Below, piece by piece: positions 49,341-58,771 of a stretch of 64,000 bases of DNA. The notes beneath the pieces were generated by a model that saw only the letters and a program-made list of their open reading frames with translations, was not told the origin of the DNA and made no database searches. The translations under genes and the position numbers were made by a program. Source of the stretch: Lunularia cruciata. Taxonomy: Eukaryota > Streptophyta > Marchantiopsida > Lunulariales > Lunulariaceae. How positions within the stretch are numbered: position 1 is the stretch's first letter; every line of letters begins with the position of its first letter. Location: positions 23,058,732-23,122,731 of the forward strand of contig OX419757.1 in the NCBI GenBank assembly GCA_948567375.1. Direction: 5' to 3'.

Positions 49341-49654
49341 GCTTGATAGGCATCACCACTCGGACACTTGTGAGCCCTGTGCCGATCGAGATGATTCAGG
49401 CACATGCTGGGGGCGATGGACCGAGTGGACATGGTATTCTTGGGACACATCCAGTAGCTACTAGGGAGAGTGGTCTACTTGGAGTCCATCCAGGTGAGCG
49501 TGGGCTACTTGGATTACACCCTTGGTCCACATGGGATGCAGCCAGAGGACGTATGGAGCTTGCAGCTAGAGTGGAGGGAGTTTTTCACACAGAGGTTGGG
49601 AGATCTAGTGGTCGGGAGCATGACACTATTGCTCCCAAGGGCCCAGTGTAGTAG
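49341..49654 (+). pseudogene. Linker after the methyltransferase, ending in a double TAG
   Basis: Same frame. It contains a short repeated motif (GILGTHP, GLLGVHP, GLLGLHP). It ends at TAGTAG (49649-49654), after which the frame stays open into RT. The two TAGs could be CAG CAG altered by C-to-T, or a real boundary between a gag-PR-methyltransferase ORF and a pol ORF. Confidence 0.6.
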
Positions 49655-50760
49655 CCAGTCAGTACGTCTTCCACTCCTACTATAGTTACAGAGGATACTT
49701 GGGAGCCAGATCTTGGACCCAAGCTTATTGGAGAGGAAAGACGGAGGGTTTGGAGGTTCTTGAGGAGTCACACGAGTTGTTTTGCCTTCAGTATGAAGGA
49801 TTTGGGTGCTCTGAAGGGACCTGGTATACGGATTGAGCTGACTAGCGACACACCTATTTTCCGACGTCCTTATCGATATAGTGATATGGAGAGGACATTG
49901 ATTCAGAGCCGGAGTAGTGACCTTTTTGAGGTTGGTTTGGTGGAGATTTCACATGGAGAGTATGCATCAGCGACAGTGATGCCAGCCAAGAAGGATATGC
50001 ATGGCAACTATACAGATAGGCGGATGTGTGGAGATTACCGTCCTATCAACCGACAGACCAGGGCTGATCGGTATGCCATGCCTACACCGGAGGAGATTTT
50101 TGATGCGATTGGGCATGCAAAGGTCTTCAGTACTTTGGATCTTTGAGCGGGATATCATCAGTTGCCGATCAGGGAGGAGGATAAGTCCAAGACAACATTT
50201 TGGGCTATTGATTCTCACGGCAAGGATGTGTTATATCAGTGGAGGTTCTTACCATTTGGGTTAAAGAACGTTCCTGCTGAGTTCCAGAGGGTCATGGATA
50301 GGATCCTAGCTGGATTGGATTTTGCTCGGTGCTATATTGATGACATTTTGGTTTATAGCACTATTGTGGAGGAGCATGAGAGACAATTGTTGGAGGTGTT
50401 TGAGAGGTTGAGATCTCATGGACTCAAATGACATCCTGGGAAGTGTAGGTTCTTCCATGAGCAGGTTGAGTATTTGGGTCACATTATCTACCCCGGAGGA
50501 CTTGGTGTTCAGCAGACCAAGGTGGAGGCTATTGCACGTATTCCTCGGCCTACGGATGTGAGCAGAGTGCGAGCATTCCTTGGGTTGGCAAACTTCTATC
50601 GCCGCTATGTTAGAGGATTTAGTGCCATTGCCAAGGCCTTGACAAAGCTGACCAAGCTTACACAGGAGTGGTGTTGGGGAGATGAGCAGGAGAGAGCTTT
50701 TGTAGAGCTCAAGGAGAGGTTGACATCCGCTCCTATTTTGAGAAGACCGAATCAGGGGAC
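49655..50760 (+). pseudogene. Element M reverse transcriptase
   Basis: Same frame as gag-methyltransferase. It opens with EERRRVWRFLRSH and the region IFRRPYRYSDMERTLIQSR. RT motifs follow: RRMCGDYRPINRQTRADRYA, motif A FSTLDL-stop-AGYHQ, then FLPFGLKNVPAEFQRVMD, motif C CYIDDILVYS, and EYLGHIIYPGG. The connection region is VRAFLGLANFYRRYV. Stops at 50144-50146 and 50429-50431 are TGA where CGA (Arg) would fit. A frameshift occurs near 50758. Catalytic Asp residues of motifs A and C are intact. Confidence 0.92.
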
Positions 50761-51146
50761 GACCATTTCAGGTTCACACTGATTGGAGTATGTTGGGGCT
50801 TGGAGCGGTGCTCACCCAGCATGATGATGAGGAGAAGGAGTTTGTGGTGGCCTATGCTAGTCGCTCCAACAATTCAGCGGAGGCGAAGTATAGTTCATAT
50901 GAGGGAGAGTGCTTGGCAGCAGTTTGGGTAGTAGCACATTTCCGATGTTACCTATTTGGTAACCCCTTCACTCTCATCACTGATCATCAGCCGCTGAAGT
51001 GGTTGATGGAGTCCGACAAGCTTTCAGGGAAGCTTGCACGATGGGCTCTGATTTTACAGGAGTATGATTTCACGGTTGTTCACAGACCTGGAGTGGTGAA
51101 CCGTGATGCAGATGGGTTGAGTAGAAACCCATGTCCCAGCCAGTAG
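50761..51146 (+). pseudogene. Element M RNase H
   Basis: After the shift the frame reads TDWSMLGLGAVLTQ, then VAYASRSNNSAEAKYSSYEG, ECLAAVWVVAHFRCYLFG, ITDHQPLKWLM and NRDADGLSRNP. This is the gypsy RNase H-like domain that degrades the RNA strand. It ends in a TAG (51144-51146). Confidence 0.9.
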
Positions 51147-52570
51147 GATCAGACCGGAGCACGTTGGCATGGTGAGACAGATGAGGAGATGGTGCCAGGT
51201 TGGCATGCATCGGCCTTTCTGTGTATATTTGCAGAGACTTTGGTGGTATCTCTCTCAGCGCATACAGGAGGAGTTATTGAGCTCACAGATCCAGAGAGTG
51301 AAGATATTGGTACAGTTCAGCGAGACATTCTGATGATGTCTTAGTGATGGACTATCTTCGCATTGGTGTTGTGGGTGGCACAGTTGGGGCCAAGGAGAGA
51401 GACCGTGTTCTTCAGCAAGCCAGACGGTTCAGATTGGAGGGTAGACACCTTTTGCGTGTATGGGAGGATAGTAGAGTGCGAGTAGTACCACTTCCATCAC
51501 AGAGACCACAGTTGGTCCGTCATGCTCATGAGGAGCTAGGACATTTTGGAGTAAAGCGTACATATAGCTTACTCGAGAGTCATTATTGGTGGCGCGGTAT
51601 GCAGACCGAGGTACAGCAGTTTGTTGCCAGATGTGTGGTTTGTGACCAAGTTAGAGCATCATTCAATGCTCCTACGCCACAGTTACACCCATTACCTATC
51701 ATGGGATTGGGTTACCATTGGAGTTTGGACTTTGCCGGACCTTTACCGCTGACTGTGAGACATCATCGGTATGTTTTGGTGATGGTGGAGCACTTCTCCA
51801 AGTGGATTGAGTTGGTGGCACTTCCTGACAAGTCTAGTGAAGGGACAGCTTACTCGTTCCTGGATCGAGTTCTTAGTCATTTTGGTGCACCAGCTGAGGT
51901 TTTGACTGATCAGGGTACAGAGTTCTTGGGGAGAGTTTTAGGTCTTATGTGACAAGGCTTTGATTGATCATCGTACTACATCCCGAGATCACCCTGAGGC
52001 AGATGGCTTAGCAGAGAAAGTGGTTCAGACGGTGAAGAGAGGATTGCAAAAGTATGGTTTGCAGAGAGGCCACTTGGGAGATTGGGATCTCCAGTTACCT
52101 TGGTTGGCCATGGGCTATCGGTTCAGCCGGCAAGCCTCCTTAGCATCCTTCTCTCCCTACTTTCTACTCTATGGACGAGATCCAGATTTACCTGCAGCCA
52201 TTCGTCGAGATGCTACCGTAGTTTTGGACTTGGATGACCCCGATGTATGGATGAGTGCATGTTCTCAACGGGCAGAGATCTTTCGGAGAGTGATGCCGAT
52301 GGCCTTTGAGAACTTGGCGATTGCTCAGCATAGAGATACTTTACACTATGCTACCATTCGAGGAGGAGGTTATAGACCCTCGATCCGTCGATTTCATCCA
52401 AGCGACTATGTATATCTACAGCAGATAGCACCGACGACACTTGATGTTTCTACAGGCCGCACTATCTTGAGAGTGCGTGAGGTTTTGCCATCTGGAGTCC
52501 TTGTGTTAGAAGGACGTGATGGTGTTGTTTGGAAGGATCATGTGCGCAATTGTGCGCCATGCCACCTTCC
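51147..52570 (+). pseudogene. Element M integrase (zinc domain and DDE core)
   Basis: A short RH-IN linker is shifted near 51335. Then from 51344: zinc domain HAHEELGHFGVKRTYSLLES, followed by RCVVCDQ (HHCC). The DDE core has WSLDFAGPLP (first Asp), EVLTDQGTEFL (second Asp) and, after a frameshift near 51940, HPEADGLAEKVVQTVKRGLQ (Glu). The C-terminal part includes LASFSPYFLLYGRDP and RRFHPSDYVYLQ, then RTILRVREVLPSG. All three acidic residues are intact. Gypsy-type integrase would join the element ends to host DNA; the 4-bp TSD agrees. Confidence 0.9.
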
Positions 52571-52766
52571 AAACATTGATGGTACTATGGACCCAAGCTT
52601 GGTACTTGTACGTGCAGGCTTGAGGTGTATGTTATGTGGCTCTTCTGGTGGAGCTGCTACTATGTTAGTGTGTGATAGTTGTTCGAGAGGATGGCATATG
52701 GCATGTATGACTCCTCCCCTCACGATGGTTCCTCAGGGACAGTGGTTATGTCCTAGATGTACTTGA
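52571..52766 (+). CDS. PHD finger at the integrase C-terminus of element M
   Basis: In the integrase frame, the last ~47 residues form a C4-H-C3 zinc finger: CMLC, VCDSC, GWHMAC, and WLCPRC before the TGA at 52764-52766. The spacing (C-x2-C, x11, C-x2-C, x4, H-x2-C, x14, C-x2-C) fits a PHD finger, including the conserved Trp before the final Cys pair. PHD fingers often read histone H3 tails. By analogy with integrase chromodomains it could direct integration to certain chromatin. That role is inference. Confidence 0.85.
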
Positions 52767-52933
52767 CCTATAGCTAGTTCATTCTTTATATGGTATAGAT
52801 TGCAGACAGGCGACTAACGATGGGGCTCCATAGCACCCGGCCTCCTGATCTTTGCCCATTAGAGGGTATACCATATAATTAGAGTAGATGGCTATCTGGA
52901 GTTAGAGGGACCTAACCGCCAGCTAGGGGGGCG
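52767..52933 (+). other. Element M 3' untranslated internal end with purine tract
   Basis: Non-coding. It ends in ctaggggggcga (about 52923-52934), a purine-rich run directly before S1, in the place of a polypurine tract. A degraded reverse copy of this segment is found at about 55985-56137. Confidence 0.7.
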
Positions 52934-53597
52934 ATTGTGGCACTTTAGAGTCTATGTATGACTTATGTGTGAGTTGTGCTTTTATAGTGTATGATGTTGA
53001 CAGTGATGTATGTTGTGTAGTGATGTATATACGCACGACAACTGTCACGCCATTTGTAGTTCCGCATCTAGATGCTCGGACATTGGAGTTCCAGTGATGG
53101 TAGTTAGAGTTATTCTAGCAGTTTCTCAGGGACTACTTTCCGACGGTTAGATTTTGTGTTTGGGGTGCTGACTTCACGGTGGGGCCCACCGTCACTTTGC
53201 ACCATTTGCACCATCGAGTGTGCCGTCAGCGGGACCGTTAGGGTTTCAGGGCTAGCTCAAGTCCAGGGGGTATAGTTTCAAAGTGAGCTCCAGAGAGCTC
53301 ACTTCTCTGATGTTGAGCCTTCGAGTTCCTGGCTATGGTGGACAGAGGCCGGCGAGCGTCACCTGGATTCTCTATGCTTGAGTGGGTGTGGCTTGACTGT
53401 AATCAGTGCCCAGTTGTTGGCAGTTTATAGAGTGACAGATCAAGTATTGATCTGAGTTGAGTTGAGTTGAAAGTGTTAAGCAATCTGATTATTGTGGCAC
53501 TTTAGAGTCTATGTATGACTTATGTGTGAGTTGTGCTTTTATAGTGTATGATGTTGACAGCGATGTATGTTGTGTAGCGATGTATATACGCACGACA
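52934..53597 (+). repeat. Element M 3' end: S1-L2-S2
   Basis: S1 is 52934-53040 (attgtggcac to gcacgaca). It is followed by ac, then L2 at 53043-53490, then S2 at 53491-53597. S1 and S2 are both 107 bp and differ at two sites (t/c). L2 matches the 5' repeat L1. The true end, gcacgaca, is followed directly by the TTGG duplication. So the element is L-internal-S-L-S, not LTR-internal-LTR. Confidence 0.9.
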
Positions 53598-53601
53598 TTG
53601 G
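53598..53601. other. Target-site duplication of element M, right copy (TTGG)
   Basis: Repeats 43642-43645. Element A sequence resumes with ccccacggtattctcc. Confidence 0.85.
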
Positions 53602-54885
53602 CCCCACGGTATTCTCCTCCTTCTCTTCTAGTCTTGGCTTGTTCACCACTATTGCCTGACAAGCCTCATTGACCGCCACCAATTGCTGAACTTTTGGCTC
53701 CCCATTGCTCTTGGACTCCTCACTTTTTAAGGTGAGCTCCTCTTCTTTGGATTCCTCCTCTTGCAATTTGGTTTCTTCCCCAGACTCCGATCCTGATGAT
53801 ACGTCTCTCACCATCTTTGTATTCTTTAGAATCAGCCGCCGAGTCTTTCTTTGAGTGGGAGGTGACTTTGCTTCTTCGGGTTTGCCACGTTTCTTTGTCT
53901 TCGGACTAGTAATTTCTTTGACCTTCCATTGTCCGGTCTTTGAGAAATATTCATCGTTTGTTTGAAGATGCAGCATATACTGGCTCTCTTCCTTGTCTGC
54001 TTCCCGTCGTAAATCTGGATGAACGTAGGACACCATACAATGATGCTCCTCTTTGGTCAGCAGGTTCAATCCAAAGTAGAAATGTACTACAAACGGTGCA
54101 AAGTAATGCGGTGGCAAGCCCGTTCGCCAATTAACCACCATCTGCCTTGTTTGGTGGTGGAACCACTTTGCCCAATTCACTAGAACTCCTGCAAATATCT
54201 GGTGGAAAAAGATGGCTTGCTGCATGTTCACATAGGTGGTTTGTTCTGGCTTGAGCATGGCCATCATCGCTCCCACAATGCTTCTTTGGATTGGATCCCA
54301 ATAGGACTCCATCTTGTATCCATTCGTCGTTCTTGGAGCAAAAAACGAGTTGTGAATCTCCACCGTCTCCTGTGCAACATCACACTTCCAATAGAAGGTG
54401 ATCCTCGTCGGCTCTCCTGCTTCTCTCCCCAATACTAACCTCCAATCCGACTCAGTCCCTCGTGCCGGATTGCCTCTCTTCCCTTCCACCTCGAGACCCT
54501 CCTCACAATTACTGGCAGCAATCTCTGGCATTACTCCTGGGAAACTGAAATTCCAATTCCATGCTAAAAAGGTAATACAAAGTCTAGTCAAGACTTTGAT
54601 TCTAGCTATTACATCTAATCTTTGGATTGCGAAACCTTGCACCGCCAGCGCATTGGCCACCTTCTTTGCCATGATCTGTTCTCTCATTCTATGATGCTGG
54701 AAGATGAGACCCTCTCCTGGACGAGACACTCTAACTCCATCGGGGTTTTGGAAAATCTCACTCTTGATGGGCTTCTGGACATGCATTACTACAAGATGAC
54801 TACTCAAAGGGATTGGAAATTTACTTGGAACATTCAACTTGTCCCTGCGCAGTCACACTTTTATATTACCCCAAATTGCAATCAT
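53602..54885 (-). pseudogene. LTR-encoded ORF2, copy 2, N-terminal part
   Basis: Starts MIAIWGNIKV at 54885. A TGA shortly after (near 54859) stands where copy 1 has CGA. The remaining ~410 codons are open up to the element M insertion. Landmarks: FLAWNWNFSF, EQTTYVNMQQAIFFHQIFAG, VNWRTGLPPHYFAPFVVHFY, PTQRKTRRLILKN. The C-terminal stretch is acidic and Ser-rich before the coiled coil. No family was recognised. Confidence 0.65.
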
Positions 54886-55240
54886 TCTTCAGTCAATTTC
54901 TGCTTCAAATTTCTCTCTTCTATGTGAAAATCCCGGTCACTATCAAGACATGCTTCTTTTGCCTCCGCAAATTCTTGAAATGTACTTTCTTGCCGCGTAC
55001 CAAGGTTGTTAAACGGTCTTTGTATCTCCTATGCCTTCCGACCCAAAGATGGTGCTCTTTGGACTTTTTCCGTCATACTCCTTTTCCCGAGTACCTCCAT
55101 CATCGGATGCGATGTCATCTTCTTTGGATGTCCTCCGGAGTTACTTTTGTCCATTTTTTGTCCGCAATTTGACTTTCAGTGCTTACTTCTTCTCTTAAAC
55201 ACAAATAAACATAGAAAAACAAAAAAATGTGGGTATCACA
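53602..55240 (-). repeat. Element A 5' LTR, outer part
   Basis: Continues the LTR broken at 43645. On the minus strand it begins tgtgatacccac at 55240. Flanked by GAAGT at 55241-55245. Confidence 0.9.
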
Positions 55241-55245
55241 GAAGT

Positions 55246-55384
55246 GCAATAAGAGGCTTGAGAACAAGAGCAAGAAGCCAAAGGAGGAGTTAAAATCAAA
55301 GGAGAAGAAGAAGACCTTTTGAGTGGAAGAAGGAACCACTCAAGAATAAAGCATACCAATGAAGGAAGAGACCTTTTGTATATA
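55246..55384 (+). pseudogene. Old LTR-ORF relic, right part
   Basis: Continues the relic cut at 31067. The joined frame reads through the insertion point into CNKRLENKSKKPKEEL and ends at a TGA near 55319. Lysine-rich, no domain. Confidence 0.45.
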
Positions 55385-56137
55385 TTTGGTAGGTTTGGTA
55401 TCATAAAAATATACATAGCTACACAACATACATCATTGTCAATATCATAGACTATAGAAGCACAATCTGTATAAGAAGTCACACAAAAACTCCAAAGTGC
55501 CACCATGATGATAAGAAAATAGATCTCAACACTCAAACTTTTTGCCAATAGGCATTGATTACATCATCAAGCCATATCCACTCTAGCTAAGAGAATCCAT
55601 GTTCTACTTGCTAACCTTTGTCCACCATAGCCAAGAGCTCAAAGGCATAACATAGAAAAAATGATATCTCTAGAGCTACACTTCAAAGTATACTCCCTGG
55701 AGTGGCCTGAAAGTTCAGCCTTAACTATACATTTGACGGTGTGTCACAAACCCTAACATAGTAGACTATTGCCACCAAGTAACTCATGAATAGCTGTTGG
55801 TAAAATTTTGGCTGCCAAAATTCTCCCCTAATGTCCTAGTAAACTTTCTTGGTCTTTGAAAATGTCATGATAACTATTATTCAAATATACATTGCTACAC
55901 AACAAACAATGTTGTCAACATCATACACTATAGAAACACAACTCATATAAGGAGTCACACAAAAACTCCAAAATGCACAATTGCCTCCCTAGTTAGTGGT
56001 TAGTTCTCTCTAACTCTATAAAGCCATATACTCTAGGTATGTGATATACATTATGGTGAGCAAAGATCAAGAGGTTGGGTACTATTTAGCCTCTTTGTCA
56101 ATAGTCTATCTGCAGTCTATGCCACATAAGGAATGAA
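55385..56137 (-). mobile_element. Degraded 3' end of an element M relative (internal-S-L-S)
   Basis: Read on the minus strand from 56137: it matches the 3' non-coding end of element M (ccaacctcttgatctttgc, and gggaggcaattgtgca), then an S copy (about 55983-55870), a shortened diverged L (about 55865-55504) and a second S (about 55503-55395). It is strongly diverged, and no coding part remains. Confidence 0.65.
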
Positions 56138-56891
56138 TGTAATACCAATAGCTAGATATATTAGTTAGAGGTGAAATTTGGTTTGGTAACATCTGGGAGG
56201 ATGTTATGAATGATGGGTTAGGTAGATTAGATAGGGTGTCACCAAAAGAGTTCTATTACTAATAGGGCAAAAGCCAAAAGCAGCCTAAAGTTGTAATACC
56301 AATAGCTAGACATATTAGCTAGAGGTGAAAATTAGCTTGGTAACATCTAAAAGAATGTTATGTATGATTGGCTAGGTAGATCAGATAGAGATGTCACCAA
56401 AAGAAGACTTCTATCAATAGGGTAGGAGCCAAAAATAAACTAGAAACTTTAGAGCTAATTTTGGATACCTAAACAAATGAATTAGGCCTCAAAAATGTGT
56501 AAATTTTCTCTCCCCCTATTGGAGGAAAGACTGGCCTTCCCTCCCTTGGTTCGTCTCATCAAGAGCTTTCCAATGATACCTCACCCATGCAATTTGGAGA
56601 TTCCTACAAGAAGATTCTCTAAAGATTCCCTCCAGTCAAAGGTGGTTTCACCAACCAGATAGGATCAGGACTGACATGTCACCCATGCATGAAAGTAATC
56701 TAAGAGTAGAGACCAATGACATGTCACCCATCCATGTATCTGATCCAAGGGTAAAGGTTCCTTTGGGGTAGCCCCTTTTGCTATATAATATTGTCAAGGT
56801 GCTCCTTTGGGGCATTGGAGGTTTGAGTGTGAAATTGTGTGTTTCTCATTGTGTGTTTCTCTTCATGTCTCATATCCTCGGAGCATTATAA
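56138..56891 (+). repeat. 5' LTR region of an old gypsy-type element, with a ~157-bp tandem duplication
   Basis: Two tandem copies (from about 56138 and 56295) share aataccaatagctagaNatattag and a tgttatg-atgat-ggctaggtag block. A TATA-like ctatataata lies near 56780. The LTR is assumed to end just before the PBS at 56892. The exact 5' boundary is not determined. Confidence 0.5.
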
Positions 56892-56903
56892 TGGTATCAG
56901 AGC
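56892..56903 (+). promoter_or_regulatory. Primer-binding site (initiator tRNA-Met)
   Basis: Exact tggtatcagagc, the standard plant retrotransposon PBS. Confidence 0.9.
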
Positions 56904-58771
56904 AGGTGTTGTGAGAGAGTGAATCACACCTCTTGGAAGAACATGGGCTACTGAGACTGAGTAATTTTGAGGAGAGACACACTAGTGTAATTGATAGATT
57001 AGGAGTGTGCTAGAGAAAGGATGGAATGGAAGCTCCAAGAGGACAATATCCAGCCTTTCTTTTTGTTCTTGAATCCATTCCACATCAAGATTATGTACAT
57101 TCAGCGTGAGCAAGTGAGAGTGTATCTTGTTTTTCATTTTGGAGCAGAGTTCATGGATATAGTGATGAATTTGCCAAACCCGGTAACTCTACATGTGGTG
57201 ATCTATGATAGAGAGTGGGATTTGATGATGTACATTCTATTGGGATGGATCTGAATATTCCAAATCCCCTCCCTTTCAACACTCAAGTAGAAATCCATTA
57301 TGTGGTCAGACCAAAAGTGATGTTTAGGGATTTTGTAGTCCGCAATTTTGGTGAAGAACACTATCAACGAGGGATAGGCTTTGAAGTCCCCATGGTAGTT
57401 ACAATAGTCCGTACTCCTTCTTGCATGATCATATTAACCCTCAATTGAAGGAGGAAGGAGCAATTGTGTGTAGGAACCATGGATCCATAGTTGCAAGAAG
57501 TTGATGCAAAGAATGTTGAATGAGTTTTGAGAGATCAAGATGACCATAGAAGCGTTGCAAAGTCAAGTACATATCTTTAGGACGGATCAAGCAATACACA
57601 AAGTAGAGTCACTCATGCCAAAGGACACCTACCCCGGTCAACAATGAGGCCACATTGTTACTACAAATGAAGAAGACTTGGAACATTGAACCTTACAAGG
57701 AACAATGTTCATGGGAGTCATGGAAAATTGGATTTCAAGAATGAATTGATACTTTTGATTGTTCACAATGGAAATCACCAATCATTCTACTAGCATTTTT
57801 CATGTGGATATTTGATTGATAAAGCCTTCACATGGTACGATGCTTGGGAACGATCAATGTTGGGAAAGGAAGGGATGTCACTTGGATGGCCATGCAAGAA
57901 GGATTGTTGAAGAACTTCCAATTGGTGGATTTGGTATAGATGGCCCTAACCTGACTATGGGAATTAAAGCAAAAAAATAGTGTACAAGAATATGTGGAGG
58001 CATTCTTGGATTTATAGGTTGCAATAATTGACATGAGTCTTGTAGAAGCTCTTGACAATTTCAAACAAGGATTGAAAGAGCAAATCCGTCAAGAAGTGAT
58101 GGTATAAAACCCTTGCACGGTTTTTGAAGCCATTGCTTGTGCCCAGATAATAGCACGTGCATTAGGAGGAGGTGAAGGGGTCATTCTAACTCAACATTAT
58201 ATGGTGGAAACACAACCCTTTGGTGGACCGATTCTTATGGAATTGGGTAATATTAGATTCAAAGAACAAGGATCACTTTTGCCCCAAGGAGAACAAGGAC
58301 GAGTTGAAGAAAGAAGAGATAGGGTCCCACAAGGGGAAGGAACTTGGGCAAAACAACGTCATTGTTACAATAGTGGCCAAGTCAGACACCTTGCCATCAA
58401 TTGTAAAACTCATTTTCTTAGAGGCACTTAGGCTCCATGCAGGCAATATTTAAACAACATGGAGAGAAGAATTGAAGAGGAGATAGAAATCACCTCGGAA
58501 AACAAAGATTGCCAATAATTGTACCTTGCAGTCTTATTGGCTCAAGGGAAAAACAAAATAGTGGAGAAAGGAAGAAGACAAGGGCACATAAATTGAGAAA
58601 GACAAGCTCATAGTTGATTGTGGTAAACGGAGTCTTAGAAGGCAATAAGATGAGAGTATTGATAGATCTTAGAACAACAAAGAATTTCTTGTCTTGCTCT
58701 ATTACAATAAGATTGGGGATGGATCTAGAGAAGGATAAGAATGAGGAAGTAAAATTACCTAATGTGCAAAC
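56904..58771 (+). pseudogene. Decayed gag and protease of the old element
   Basis: Many stops. A gag-like DKAFTWYDAWERSMLGKEG lies near 57815-57870. One zinc knuckle remains as CYNSGQVRHLAINC (about 58360-58400), with Ser replacing the second Cys. A protease segment near 58610-58700 reads MRVLIDLRTTKNFLS, where the family has DSGAT; Asp remains but Ser, Gly and Ala are changed. The element is cut at 58771 by the LTR that follows. Confidence 0.65.

Larger units (their letters stand above)
43646..53597 (+). mobile_element. Element M: Ty3/gypsy retrotransposon carrying a cytosine DNA methyltransferase and a PHD finger
   Basis: A 9952-bp insertion in the 5' LTR of element A with a 4-bp TSD. The order is L1 (43646-44093), leader, gag (from 45578), two zinc knuckles, protease, C5-methyltransferase, RT, RNase H, integrase, PHD finger, purine tract (52925-52934), S1, L2, S2. 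Almost the whole coding region from 45578 to 50758 is one frame broken only by single stops. Frameshifts follow near 50758, 51335 and 51940. The gag-PR-RT-RH-IN order and the integrase type make it Ty3/gypsy; methyltransferase and PHD are additions. A related phenomenon (methyltransferase domains in retrotransposons of dinoflagellates and charophyte algae) has been published as I recall, so the principle is known. The combination here may not be. Confidence 0.9.
31068..55240 (-). mobile_element. Element A: 14.2-kb Ty3/gypsy element with 3.7-kb LTRs, split by element M
   Basis: On the minus strand the order is 5' LTR (55240-53602 and 43645-41587), PBS (41579-41562), gag, CCHC knuckles, protease, RT, RNase H, integrase, polypurine tract (34762-34752) and 3' LTR (34749-31068). 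Removing element M and one TTGG leaves about 14.2 kb. The PBS tggcgccgctgccgggga matches the 3' end of plant tRNA-Asp, as in several plant gypsy lineages. All open frames carry stops or shifts, and catalytic residues are altered, so this copy should be inactive. The LTR ends are tgtgatacccac and gttgtcata, not a perfect TG/CA pair. Confidence 0.88.

Noticed and set aside
52571-52766. Chromodomain at the integrase end
   Set aside because: The Cys/His spacing is a zinc finger of PHD type; no chromodomain aromatic pattern is present.
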